Shown here piece after piece: positions 25,643 to 34,030 of a stretch of 64,000 bases of DNA (position 1 is its first letter; each line of letters starts with the position of its first letter). The position numbers and the translations under genes were made by a program. The notes under the pieces were generated by a model. That model made no database searches. It saw nothing but the letters and a program-made list of their open reading frames with translations, and was not told the DNA's origin. The stretch is from contig NZ_FQXV01000001.1 of assembly GCF_900130065.1 (NCBI RefSeq), positions 577,083 through 641,082 on the forward strand, given 5' to 3'. Origin of the DNA: Sporobacter termitidis DSM 10068 (GTDB lineage: Bacteria; Bacillota; Clostridia; Oscillospirales; Oscillospiraceae).

Positions 25643-27981
25643 ATGTCTTTGCCGGCCGCCGGTGTCTTTTTACCGGCGCTCTTCTTGCCGGCCGCCGGCG
25701 CGGATTTCGGTTTTGCGGCCGTCTTCTTGGCGGTTTTTTTCTCCTTGGCGGGGGCCTTTTTCCCGGCGGTCTTGCCCGCGGGCTTCGCGGCGGCCTTGCC
25801 CGCGGGCTTGGCCGGCTGCTTTTTATCCTCAGAAGCCGGCGCTTCGGCCGTTTCCCCGGTCTCGGTCTTCTTTTTGTAGCCGCGTTTGTCCTCCGGCAGG
25901 AAGTTGGGGCAGGCCTCGTTGATGCAGAACGGCTTCTTGAAGCCCCGGCCCGATTTCTTGAACAGGGTCTGGCCGCATTCGGGACAGTTTTCCTTCACAG
26001 GGACGTCCCACGTCATAAAGCCGCACTCCTTGAGCTTTTCGCAGGCGTAATATGTGTAGCCGTTTTTCGATGTACGCTTGAGAATCCTGCTGCCGCACTT
26101 CGGGCACCGGCCCGGCATCTCGACGACGAGGGGCTTGGTAAAGTTACATTCCGGGTAACCTGGGCAGGCCAGAAACCGACCGAACCGCCCGGCCTTGACG
26201 ACCATCTGCCGTCCGCAGCGGTCACATATCTCGTCGGACAACTCGTCCGGGATCTTGATCCGCTCGCCCTCCAGGGCGGTCTCGGCGCTGTCGATAGACG
26301 CGGCAAAGCCGCCGTAGAAATCGGCCAGCACGCTCTGCCAGTCCCGAACGCCCTTTTCAATGCTGTCGAGGGACTCCTCCATGCGGGCGGTGAATTTCAG
26401 ATCGACGATGTCGGAAAAACGGTCCTTCATGAGGCCCGTGACGACCTCGCCCAGCGCCGTGGGGCGGAGATTGCGCCCGTCCTTGACGACGTACTCGCGG
26501 TCCAGGATCGTGGAAATCGTCGGGGCGTAGGTGCTGGGGCGGCCGACGCCTGTCTCCTCCATCGCCTTGATGAGCGTGGCCTCCGTATAGCGGGAGGGCG
26601 GAGAGGTGAATTTTTGTTCCTTTTTGATGTCCTCCAGCTTTAGGGGCTCGCCCTCCTCCAGGTCGGGGAGCGGGGAATTGTTTTCTTCCCTGTCGTCGTC
26701 GCGCCCTTCCTCGTAGACGGCCGTAAAGCCGGAAAATTTGACGACGGAGTTCGTGGCCCGGAACACATAGCCGGCCGATACCACATCGACCGTGACGCTG
26801 TCGTAAACGGCGCTCGTCATCTGGCAGGATATAAAGCGGCTCCAGATGAGCCGGTAAAGCTTATACTGGTCGCTGGTCACGCTGTTTTTGATTTTGTCCG
26901 GCGTGATAAAAACGTTGGAGGGCCGGATAGCCTCATGGGCGTCCTGCGCCGTGTTTTTCGTCTTGTACCGCGTTGGGCTGCCGGGATAATACGACGGCCC
27001 GTACTGATTGGTGATCAGCGTCTTCGCGTCGCTGAGCGCCTCCTCGGAGATGCGCAGGGAGTCGGTTCTCATATAGGTAATGAGACCGACGGTGCCCTCG
27101 CCCTCGATGTCGATGCCTTCATACAGCTGCTGGGCGATGGACATCGTCCGGCGCGGCGTCATCCCCAGCTTGCGGGACGCCTCCTGCTGCAGCGTGGAGG
27201 TGATGAACGGGGGCGACGGAGATTTTCTCTTTTCCGAGCGCTTGACGTTACCTACCGTAAAGGGTGAATTTTCAACGGCGGCGACGACTTTTTTCACCTC
27301 GTCCTCGCTGGTGAGCTCCATCTTCTTGTCTTCACGGCCGTGGAAGCCCGCCTTGAACCGCCCCTGCTTGACAGTGCGCGAGAGGTCCACGTCCAGAAGC
27401 CAGTATTCCTCCGGCACGAAGGCGCGGATCTCATCCTCCCGGTCCGTCACCATCCTGGTGGCCACCGACTGGACGCGCCCGGCGGACAGGCCGCGCTTGA
27501 TCTTCCGCCACAAAAACGGACTCAGCTTATAGCCGACGATCCTGTCCAAAACGCGCCTGGCCTGCTGGGCGTCCACCAGGTCCTTGTCGATGGCGCGCGG
27601 GCTTTCGATGCTGTCGCGCACGACCTTTTTGGTGATTTCGTTAAAGGTGACGCGGTACGCCTCCTCGTCCTTGAGGCCCAGGAGCTCCTTCAGGTGCCAG
27701 GAAATCGCCTCTCCCTCGCGGTCGGGGTCGGTCGCGAGGTAGACCCGGGCGCTGTTTTTCGCCGCGGACTTCAGTTCGCTGATCGTTTCCTCGCGGCCCT
27801 TGACGGGCTGATAATTCGGTAAAAAGCCGTGCTCGATATCGACGCCCAGCGTACTCTTGGGCAGGTCGCGCAGATGCCCCATGGACGCCGTCACTTTATA
27901 GTCGCTGCCGAGATACTTGCCGATCGTTTTTGCTTTGGCCGGAGATTCGACAATGACGAGATTGGTTTTTGCTTTTGCCAT
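25639..27981 (-). CDS. topA: DNA topoisomerase I
   Basis: A 780-residue type IA topoisomerase that relaxes negative supercoils. The TOPRIM domain begins VIVESPAKAKTI with DPDREGEAISWHL. The active-site Tyr is in GLITYMRTDSLRIS (about residue 305). Three C-terminal Cys4 zinc ribbons follow (CDRCG...C, CPKCG...C, CPECG...C). The last 70 residues are a Lys/Ala/Pro tail (KPAGKAAAKPAGK repeats), probably for nonspecific DNA binding. The start at 27981 follows GAGGA by eight bases. Confidence 0.97.
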   Translation of the reverse strand: MAKAKTNLVIVESPAKAKTIGKYLGSDYKVTASMGHLRDLPKSTLGVDIEHGFLPNYQPVKGREETISELKSAAKNSARVYLATDPDREGEAISWHLKELLGLKDEEAYRVTFNEITKKVVRDSIESPRAIDKDLVDAQQARRVLDRIVGYKLSPFLWRKIKRGLSAGRVQSVATRMVTDREDEIRAFVPEEYWLLDVDLSRTVKQGRFKAGFHGREDKKMELTSEDEVKKVVAAVENSPFTVGNVKRSEKRKSPSPPFITSTLQQEASRKLGMTPRRTMSIAQQLYEGIDIEGEGTVGLITYMRTDSLRISEEALSDAKTLITNQYGPSYYPGSPTRYKTKNTAQDAHEAIRPSNVFITPDKIKNSVTSDQYKLYRLIWSRFISCQMTSAVYDSVTVDVVSAGYVFRATNSVVKFSGFTAVYEEGRDDDREENNSPLPDLEEGEPLKLEDIKKEQKFTSPPSRYTEATLIKAMEETGVGRPSTYAPTISTILDREYVVKDGRNLRPTALGEVVTGLMKDRFSDIVDLKFTARMEESLDSIEKGVRDWQSVLADFYGGFAASIDSAETALEGERIKIPDELSDEICDRCGRQMVVKAGRFGRFLACPGYPECNFTKPLVVEMPGRCPKCGSRILKRTSKNGYTYYACEKLKECGFMTWDVPVKENCPECGQTLFKKSGRGFKKPFCINEACPNFLPEDKRGYKKKTETGETAEAPASEDKKQPAKPAGKAAAKPAGKTAGKKAPAKEKKTAKKTAAKPKSAPAAGKKSAGKKTPAAGKDI

Positions 27982-28025
27982 CCGGTTGATCCTCACTTCA
28001 AAATATGTAAATCACGCCGCCGGAT

Positions 28026-28053
28026 TCGGGCGATTTGTCAATCGCCCCCACGG
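28026..28053. repeat. REP-like palindrome, family 2
   Basis: GGGCGATT (28028-28035), TGTC loop, AATCGCCC (28040-28047), between topA and dprA. The arms are identical to those at 9286-9305. Confidence 0.75.
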
Positions 28054-28061
28054 CTCTGTAT

Positions 28062-29294
28062 TCAATCAACTTTATTTATTTCATACAATAACTTAAAATA
28101 TTTACCCTTGGACTGCTCCACATAGCCGTCCAGCTCCAGCATCGTGAGCGCCGAAAGGACGGCGCCGGCACTCAGGCCGCTTTCCCCGATGATCTCGTCG
28201 ATATGCCTTGCGTGCGGGCCGATCGCCGAAATAATCCTGAATTCATCGGCACTGAGCCGTTCCTTCAATCTTACCAAGTCAATATATTCCACGGTATTAT
28301 CGTTGTCAATCTCTTTTTTTGCCGGTTTCTGACGCTTTCTGGCGGAAACGCCGGCGACGAGTCTCTCCGCCTGCTGTGCGCCGAGGGGCACTTTTTCCCG
28401 CCCGAACTGGATTTTATCGGGGTACAGGCCCTCGTATTCCTCGGCGATATCCTTTCCCGACATCACGGGAACGGCGCCCTCCCTGAGGAGCCTGTTCGAG
28501 CCCTCGCACGCCGGGGAATCGACGTTTCCCGGCAGGGCAAAGACATCGCGGCCCTGCTCCAGGGCGTGGGAGGCCGTGATGAGCGCACCGCTTTTCAGCG
28601 GGGCCTCAATGACCGCCACGCCGACGGAAACACCGCTCATGATCCTGTTCCGCTGCGGAAAATGCTCGCCGGCCACAGGCGTGCCGGGCGCGTATTCGCT
28701 GATGATCGCGCCGGTGCTGGCCACGTCCTCGAACAGCTGGCCGTTCTCCGGCGGATAGACGATGTCCAGCCCCGACCCGATGACGCCGACGACGCGCCCG
28801 CCGGCCCGCAGTGCGCCCAGCGCGGCGCACGAATCGACGCCCCTGGCAAGGCCGGAAACGACAAGGCACCCATGCCGCGCCAGCTCGTAGCCCATCCTTT
28901 CGGCGGCCTTTGTCCCATAGGGCGTGCAGCTGCGCGTGCCGACCACGGCGACGGCGGCTTCCTCATCCATCACAGGAAGGCGGCCCCTGACATAGAGGAC
29001 GACCGGCGGGTCGGGGATGTTCCGCAGCCGCGCCGGGTAGTCTCCGTCAAAGAGCGTGACGATCCTGTACCCATTTTCCTCGCAAGCCTCCAGCGCCTTT
29101 TTGGCCGCCAGCAGATTCTTGTCACCCAGCGCCGCGAGATCGTTTTTCCTCAGGCTGGGAATATCGGCATATGATTTTTCATCCGCGAAAAAAACCTGTT
29201 CCGGCGTGCCGAACCACTCCAAAAGCCGGTTTGCCGCCCCGGCCCCGACTCCCGGCCTCGTGGACAGCCACACCCAATACTTCAGCGATGCCAT
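28062..29294 (-). CDS. dprA: DNA processing protein DprA
   Basis: A 410-residue protein that loads RecA onto incoming single-stranded DNA in natural transformation. The Rossmann-like core has VAVVGTRSCTPYG, SGLARGVDSCAALGAL, VIGSGLDIVYPPEN, SEYAPGT and FPQRNRIMSG. A C-terminal winged-helix domain (about 340-405) follows a Lys-rich linker. An N-terminal helix-hairpin-helix region is present. Only a weak purine-rich RBS lies upstream. It is followed by topA. Confidence 0.96.
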   Translation of the reverse strand: MASLKYWVWLSTRPGVGAGAANRLLEWFGTPEQVFFADEKSYADIPSLRKNDLAALGDKNLLAAKKALEACEENGYRIVTLFDGDYPARLRNIPDPPVVLYVRGRLPVMDEEAAVAVVGTRSCTPYGTKAAERMGYELARHGCLVVSGLARGVDSCAALGALRAGGRVVGVIGSGLDIVYPPENGQLFEDVASTGAIISEYAPGTPVAGEHFPQRNRIMSGVSVGVAVIEAPLKSGALITASHALEQGRDVFALPGNVDSPACEGSNRLLREGAVPVMSGKDIAEEYEGLYPDKIQFGREKVPLGAQQAERLVAGVSARKRQKPAKKEIDNDNTVEYIDLVRLKERLSADEFRIISAIGPHARHIDEIIGESGLSAGAVLSALTMLELDGYVEQSKGKYFKLLYEINKVD

Positions 29295-29505
29295 GGCGCT
29301 TCTCTCTCTTTCTGTAACGTATTCTTTTTATTGTGTTCGTGACAACATCAGAAACGGTAAGACAGGGGCCCGCCCCCTCTGCCACCCTTTATAACAATTA
29401 TACCCGGTGGCGTCAACCAGAGCGAGCCTCCGGCCTGCTATTTTTTCTTGTTCATTACATAACCTTGTTGAAATGGATTTATACGCGCACACAATATCCG
29501 AAATC

Positions 29506-29535
29506 GTAGGGCGGGGGCTTGCTCCCGCCGCCGTA
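29506..29535. repeat. REP-like palindrome inside the transposase gene (1)
   Basis: Forward orientation: GTAGGGCGGGGGC, TT, GCTCCCGCC. On the minus strand it is read in frame as AAGASPRPT, without a stop. Confidence 0.75.
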
Positions 29536-29672
29536 CTCTCCTGCAGAACCATAATGACATGGATATGTGTCGGCATAATAATACGCTTACTGATCATAAC
29601 ATTAGGGTACCGTTCCGGTAATGCGAGCAATTGCTGTTCAACGATTCTACCCAGCGGCGTCAACATGGTTTC

Positions 29673-29697
29673 GGCGGGAGCAAGCCCCCGTCCTACT
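29673..29697. repeat. REP-like palindrome inside the transposase gene (2)
   Basis: Reverse orientation relative to the first: GGCGGGAGC, AA, GCCCCCGTCCTAC. Read in frame as VGRGLAPAE. Confidence 0.75.
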
Positions 29698-29887
29698 GTT
29701 ATTTGAGACAGCAACGGAAGATTGCTATACGTACAGATTGTTATATGATAGTATCCGTTTTCGCTGTAATCAAAGTTCTTCAGTCTTGGGTGCTTTCTCT
29801 TTGGAAGCTTTTCCATTGGTAATCCCACCTCGCGTATACTCATTTTACGCTATAGCACTTTCTATGCACGGACGAAGTCTGATACCT

Positions 29888-30637
29888 CTATTGGCGGGCC
29901 ATTTCCCACAGGACGATTGCGGCGGCGGCGGCGGCGTTTAGAGATTCGCTGCCGGGGGACATGGGGATGATGATTTTCTCGTCGCATAAGCCAAGCATCT
30001 CCCGCGACAGGCCGCGGCCTTCGCTGCCGATGACGACGGCGGCGTTATGAAGTGCGACGTCCCGGATATTCCTGCTGTCAGGGGCAAGCGCGGCGCCGTA
30101 CAGGCGGCGGCGCGCTGTCCTGAGCGCCGCGACACCGTCAAAGCTGAGGGTCAGGATGCGCTGCCGGAAGATGGCGCCCATTGTGGCGCGGATCGTTTTC
30201 GGGTTATAAGGGTCGGCGCAGCTGCCGGTGAGGACGACGGTACCGATACCCAGGGCGTTGGCCGTCCTGAGGACGGTGCCGACGTTGCCGGGGTCCTGAA
30301 TGTTCTCAAGGACGAGCACGGCGCCTTCCGCCGCAGGCTCCCCTCCCGGTGCGGGCGCCGCGCAGGAGAAAAGGACGCTCTGCGGATTTTTCAGCGGCGA
30401 GACGGACGCGAGGATGTCCTGGCCGGCGGCGTATACGGGCACGCCGTCCGGCAGCCAGGGCGGCGTGCCGGCGCTTGTGAGGACGGCCCGGACCTCCGCG
30501 CCGTTTTGGACGGCCTCCCGCAAAAGCTTTTCGCCGTCGCAGAGGAACTCGCCGCGCTCGTGCCTGTAATCCCCGTCGGCGCCGAGCTTTTTCAGGTGGA
30601 CGATCAGCGGGTTTTTTCGGCTTTTTATTTCAGTCAT
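29888..30637 (-). CDS. TrmH/SpoU-family RNA 2'-O-methyltransferase (RlmB-like)
   Basis: A 249-residue SPOUT methyltransferase. An N-terminal L30e-like substrate-binding domain (about 1-95) precedes the catalytic domain with QDPGNVGTVLRTANALG, VVIGSEGRGLS and IPMSPGSESLNAAAAAAI, the three knot motifs. It probably methylates a ribose in 23S rRNA; the exact site cannot be read. The ATG at 30637 has AGAGG eight bases upstream. It follows lysS with a hairpin in between. Confidence 0.92.
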   Translation of the reverse strand: MTEIKSRKNPLIVHLKKLGADGDYRHERGEFLCDGEKLLREAVQNGAEVRAVLTSAGTPPWLPDGVPVYAAGQDILASVSPLKNPQSVLFSCAAPAPGGEPAAEGAVLVLENIQDPGNVGTVLRTANALGIGTVVLTGSCADPYNPKTIRATMGAIFRQRILTLSFDGVAALRTARRRLYGAALAPDSRNIRDVALHNAAVVIGSEGRGLSREMLGLCDEKIIIPMSPGSESLNAAAAAAIVLWEMARQ

Positions 30638-30660
30638 GTCCAAAACCTCTACACAAACAA

Positions 30661-30704
30661 AGCTGTGGCAGTAAGGTCGCCCTTAAAGCCGCAGCTTTTG
30701 TTAT
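30661..30704 (-). terminator. Possible weak terminator after lysS
   Basis: On the minus strand GCTGCGGC pairs with GCCACAGC (one mismatch) across an 18-base loop, followed by TTTGTTTGTG, just after the lysS stop. Confidence 0.4.
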
Positions 30705-32204
30705 TTACTCTTCAATTGGCTTCATCGTTGGGAACAGGAGCACATCCCGGATGGAAGCGTTGTTCGTCAGCATCATGACGCAGCGGTCGATGCCGATGCC
30801 GAGCCCGCCCGTGGGCGGCATGCCGTACTCCAGGGCGTTGATATAATCCTCGTCCATCATGCCGGCCTCGTCGTCGCCGGCGCTTCGGAGCTGGACCTGA
30901 CGCTGGAACCGCTGCTTCTGGTCCACCGGGTCGTTGAGCTCGGAGAAAGCGTTGCCCATCTCGTTGCGGCAGATAAAGAGCTCGAAGCGCTCCGTCAGGC
31001 GCGGGTCCGTCGGCTTACGCTTGGCCAGCGGCGAGACCTCGACGGGATGGTCGATGATGAACACCGGCTGAATAAGCTTGTCCTCCACGCGCTGGTCAAA
31101 GCACTCGTACAGGAGGTCTCCCCAGGATGGCGCCTTGCCGTCCGGCATCTTGACCCCGATAGACGCGGCGGCCTTTACGGCCTCCTCCACGCTGTCAAAG
31201 GACATGAAGTCGACGCCTGTGTACTGCTTGACGGCCGCGGCCATGCTCAGGCGCGGCCAGCCCGGCGTCAGGTCCAGCTCCTCGCCTTGCCAGGGCGTCT
31301 TATACGTGCCGAGGATCTCCAGCGCCGCGCTGGACAGGAGCGCTTCGAAGAGGTCCATCATGTCGTGATAGTCGGCGTACGCCTCGTACAGCTCCACGGT
31401 GGTGAACTCCGGGTTGTGCTTGGTGTCCATGCCCTCGTTGCGGAAGATGCGGCCGATCTCGTAAACGCGCTCGATGCCGCCGACGATCAGGCGCTTTAAG
31501 TGCAGCTCGGTGGCGATGCGCAGGTACATATCGATGTCCAGCGTGTTGTGATGTGTCACAAACGGACGCGCGGTGGCCCCGCCGGAAATGGTGTTGAGGA
31601 CGGGCGTCTCCACCTCCATATAACCTCGGCCGTCGAGAAACGCGCGGACATGGCGGACAAAACGGCTGCGGATCTCAAAGGTGCGGCGCGTTTCCGGATT
31701 CGTGATGAGGTCCACATAGCGCTGGCGATATTTGAGCTCGGTGCTGGTAAGCCCGTGGAATTTTTCGGGCAGAGGGCGCAGGGACTTGGCAAGGAGCTTC
31801 AGTTCCTTGCAATGGATCGACACCTCGCCCATACGCGTCCTGAAAACGAAGCCGCTCAGGCCGACGATGTCGCCGATGTCGCCCTTTTTGAAATCGGAAA
31901 AGGCTTCCTCTCCCACGTCGTTGAGCCTGATGTACAGCTGAATCCGGCCTTTGTCGTCCAGCAGGTCGGCGAAGATCGCCTTGCCCATTTCACGCTTGGC
32001 CATAACGCGCCCCGCCATGGAAACGTCCTTATTCTCCATCTCTTCGAAATGCTCAAGGACGTCCGCCGTAAAAGCCGTCCGGGCAAATTTCGTCACGCAG
32101 AACGGGTCCCGGCCCTCCTCCTGAAGCTTCTTCAGCTTGGAGAGCCTGATTTGCAGAAGCTCCGAAAGCTCCTGCTCTGCCCCTACTTCAATCTCATCCG
32201 CCAT
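30705..32204 (-). CDS. lysS: Lysyl-tRNA synthetase, class II
   Basis: A 499-residue class II enzyme that charges tRNA-Lys. An N-terminal OB-fold anticodon-binding domain (about 55-150) is followed by the catalytic core. Motif 1 includes FLDGRGYMEVETPVL, motif 2 includes RIFRNEGMDTKHNPEFT, and motif 3 is GLGIGIDRCVMML. The RBS is GAGGGG five bases before the ATG. It lies 18 bases after greA in one operon, a pairing common in Firmicutes. Confidence 0.98.
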   Translation of the reverse strand: MADEIEVGAEQELSELLQIRLSKLKKLQEEGRDPFCVTKFARTAFTADVLEHFEEMENKDVSMAGRVMAKREMGKAIFADLLDDKGRIQLYIRLNDVGEEAFSDFKKGDIGDIVGLSGFVFRTRMGEVSIHCKELKLLAKSLRPLPEKFHGLTSTELKYRQRYVDLITNPETRRTFEIRSRFVRHVRAFLDGRGYMEVETPVLNTISGGATARPFVTHHNTLDIDMYLRIATELHLKRLIVGGIERVYEIGRIFRNEGMDTKHNPEFTTVELYEAYADYHDMMDLFEALLSSAALEILGTYKTPWQGEELDLTPGWPRLSMAAAVKQYTGVDFMSFDSVEEAVKAAASIGVKMPDGKAPSWGDLLYECFDQRVEDKLIQPVFIIDHPVEVSPLAKRKPTDPRLTERFELFICRNEMGNAFSELNDPVDQKQRFQRQVQLRSAGDDEAGMMDEDYINALEYGMPPTGGLGIGIDRCVMMLTNNASIRDVLLFPTMKPIEE

Positions 32205-32222
32205 AATAACCCCTCACGCGTT

Positions 32223-32699
32223 TTATTTGTCAATCTTCAGTATTTCAAACTGCAGCTTTCCGGCCGGAGCTTCCACCTCCACCGTGTCGCCGATCTTGTG
32301 GCCCATAAGCCCCCGGCCGAAGGGCGAATCGTCCGATATTTTACCGGTGATCGGGTCCGCTTCCTGCGAGCCCACCACCTGATACGTCTCCTCCGCATTC
32401 AGCTCGCAGTCCCTGACGGTGACGATGCTGCCGATGCCGACCTTGTCCGTCTCATCGCTTTTGGTGATGATCTCGGCGTTATCGATCAGATTCCGAATCT
32501 CGGCTATTTTTGAGTACAGCTTGCCCTGCTCCGTTTTCGCCTCGTCGTATTCGCTGTTTTCAGAAAGGTCGCCAAAGGACCGTGCTTCCTTGATTTGCTC
32601 GGCCACCTCTTTCTCTCTGACGGTCACAAGATAGTTGAGCTCCTCTTTTAATTCCTGAAGACGCTCCTCACTCATTTTGTATCTTGTTTCCTTAGCCAT
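32223..32699 (-). CDS. greA: Transcription elongation factor GreA
   Basis: A 158-residue factor that rescues backtracked RNA polymerase by stimulating transcript cleavage. The N-terminal coiled coil carries the acidic tip pair in GDLSENSEYDEAK. The C-terminal FKBP-like domain ends with LMGHKIGDTVEVEAP. The start at 32699 has AAAGGA eight bases upstream; an ATG at 32708 touches the RBS. It has a perfect SigA promoter and a long leader with an internal terminator-like hairpin. Confidence 0.97.
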   Translation of the reverse strand: MAKETRYKMSEERLQELKEELNYLVTVREKEVAEQIKEARSFGDLSENSEYDEAKTEQGKLYSKIAEIRNLIDNAEIITKSDETDKVGIGSIVTVRDCELNAEETYQVVGSQEADPITGKISDDSPFGRGLMGHKIGDTVEVEAPAGKLQFEILKIDK

Positions 32700-32804
32700 A
32701 GCCACCATCCTTTCGAATTTGAACCCGCGGTGCCGGAGACCATCGCCTTTGACCTGCCCGGCCGCTTCTCATTCATGGTAAATTTTTCTTGTCGATATAG
32801 ATTT

Positions 32805-32833
32805 AAAAAAATACCGTGTCGGAAAACCGACAC
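32805..32833 (-). terminator. Terminator-like hairpin in the greA leader (possible attenuator)
   Basis: On the minus strand GTGTCGG, TTTT loop, CCGACAC, then GGTA and seven T. It lies between the greA promoter (32915-32943) and the greA start, so it can end most transcripts early, after about 100 nt. Confidence 0.75.
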
Positions 32834-32914
32834 ATGCGCGCCAAAAATATAACTGAAGAAGTGCGCTTTTCATTGCGCAGATTTCAAAAAATTAACTGCC
32901 GTATATGAGCACTC

Positions 32915-32943
32915 ATTATAGTAAATACTTATATTTTTGTCAA
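32915..32943 (-). promoter_or_regulatory. Consensus SigA promoter for greA-lysS
   Basis: On the minus strand TTGACA (32938-32943), 17 bases, TATAAT (32915-32920): a perfect match. The -35 box contains the TGA stop codon (32940-32942) of the upstream gene. Confidence 0.88.
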
Positions 32944-33758
32944 GAGTCCCGGCGCGGGCCGGCCGTCAGCCGCACATCCTGGATGACAATATCTTCCGGC
33001 TGCAGCGTCCCGGCGTTCAGCGCCGCGGAAAAAAGAACGTCACGGGGGAAGCCGGACGGGAGCTCGCTCTCTCTTTCATCCGTCAGGCCGAGCGTCAGCT
33101 CCGAGACGGCCCGCCCGAACAGAACGCCTTCCAGCGCGCCCGCCCCGACCCCAAGCGCGACGCACTCGGGCGGCAGAACGACGAGGCGCTTCTGCGGGCC
33201 GAAAATGACGGCCACGTCGGCGCGACTCAGCTGCCGGTCCGTCGGCTGCTCGATAACGGAGACGCCTGTACGCCGCCGCAGCGCGTCGAACTCGCGGCCG
33301 CTGCCCGTCTCGGTGGTGACCATGAGATACTTGAACGACGCGCAGAGCTCCGTCAGGGTCCGCAGCACGGCCATCGTCAGCCGACCCGCAAAGAGCGCGG
33401 CGCAATGGCTGTCGCCGCCGAAGCGGGCGGCGATCCTGCCGGCCAGGGCCTCCCACAGCGCCCCACCGTCCATTTCATCAAAGCCTTCCCGCAGAACGAG
33501 CGCTCTATACGGGAAGTTTTTAGCAAATATCACCTGCCGCACGCGCCTGGCGCGCATCCATTCCGCGGCATTTTTGATGCGCTTCCGGAGCGCCTCCGGC
33601 TTCATCCCGGGTGAGCTTTCAATGACGGCCCGAAGCATCCGGACGCCCAGCACGACCTCGTCGCCGGCGCTGAAGCCTTTGTCATGCGCAGCCGCGCGCC
33701 GCAGCCGCCGCCACCACCCGGCGCGGGCCGTTTCCTCCGCGCCGATGAGACATATCAT
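32940..33758 (-). CDS. Protein of unknown function, Rossmann-like
   Basis: A 272-residue soluble protein that I do not recognise. The middle (about residues 120-200) has an alternating beta-alpha pattern resembling a nucleotide-binding Rossmann half: a glycine/alanine-rich FAGRLTMAVLRTL helix, then the strand YLMVTTETG, then an RADVAVIFGPQ segment. No catalytic motif is clear. It is GC-rich and codon use matches its neighbours. It ends inside the greA -35 box. The start codon (ATG 33758) lacks a strong RBS. A dehydrogenase-like or regulatory role is a guess. Confidence 0.7.
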   Translation of the reverse strand: MICLIGAEETARAGWWRRLRRAAAHDKGFSAGDEVVLGVRMLRAVIESSPGMKPEALRKRIKNAAEWMRARRVRQVIFAKNFPYRALVLREGFDEMDGGALWEALAGRIAARFGGDSHCAALFAGRLTMAVLRTLTELCASFKYLMVTTETGSGREFDALRRRTGVSVIEQPTDRQLSRADVAVIFGPQKRLVVLPPECVALGVGAGALEGVLFGRAVSELTLGLTDERESELPSGFPRDVLFSAALNAGTLQPEDIVIQDVRLTAGPRRDS

Positions 33759-33788
33759 GCGCTCCTCCGATCATACCTCCGCCCCGGC

Positions 33789-33939
33789 ATCCTCTCTGCC
33801 ATGCAGCATTACACCATCACAGCGTCGTCCGCCCTGAGGCGTCCTCTGCCGCGCAGCATACGCCACACACAGCATCATTTGCCTTATAGCGTCCTCTGCT
33901 ACGCAGCGTTGCGCCACACAGCATCATTCGCACCGAGGC
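33789..33939. repeat. Degenerate tandem repeat, about 50 bp x 3
   Basis: Three units (33789-33840, 33841-33890, 33891-33939) share the order CCTCTGC, GCAGC, CACACAGC-like, ATCATT-like and GAGGC/ATAGC. No coding frame of note crosses it. It lies upstream of the unknown gene and downstream of the S41 peptidase gene. Confidence 0.6.
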
Positions 33940-33960
33940 ATCATTCCCGCCTCTCCCACC

Positions 33961-33986
33961 TGTCATTCCCGCGCAGGCGGGAATCC
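33961..33986. repeat. REP-like palindrome, family 1
   Basis: TGTCATTCCCGC, GCAG centre, GCGGGAATCC. Same core as at 8996. Confidence 0.8.
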
Positions 33987-34030
33987 AAATGCCGGCTTTA
34001 CGAATGAATATATGATCGGGATTGTCCGCT

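Larger units (their letters stand above)
29328..29816 (-). pseudogene. REP-associated tyrosine transposase (Y1/RAYT type), probably defective
   Basis: A 162-residue frame that starts like RAYTs (KRKHPRLKNFDYSENGYYHIT), with GAGGTGGG seven bases before the ATG at 29816. The HUH motif THIHVIMV and the helix SISTRLCNE are present. After about residue 120 the sequence no longer resembles the family. The C-terminal helix with the catalytic Tyr is not found and the end (WQRGRAPVLP) comes from repeat-like DNA. Two REP-like palindromes (29506-29535 and 29673-29697) lie in frame inside the gene. It sits between dprA and the rRNA methyltransferase gene, in the same direction. RAYTs mobilise REP sequences; this one may be inactive. 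Confidence 0.72.
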
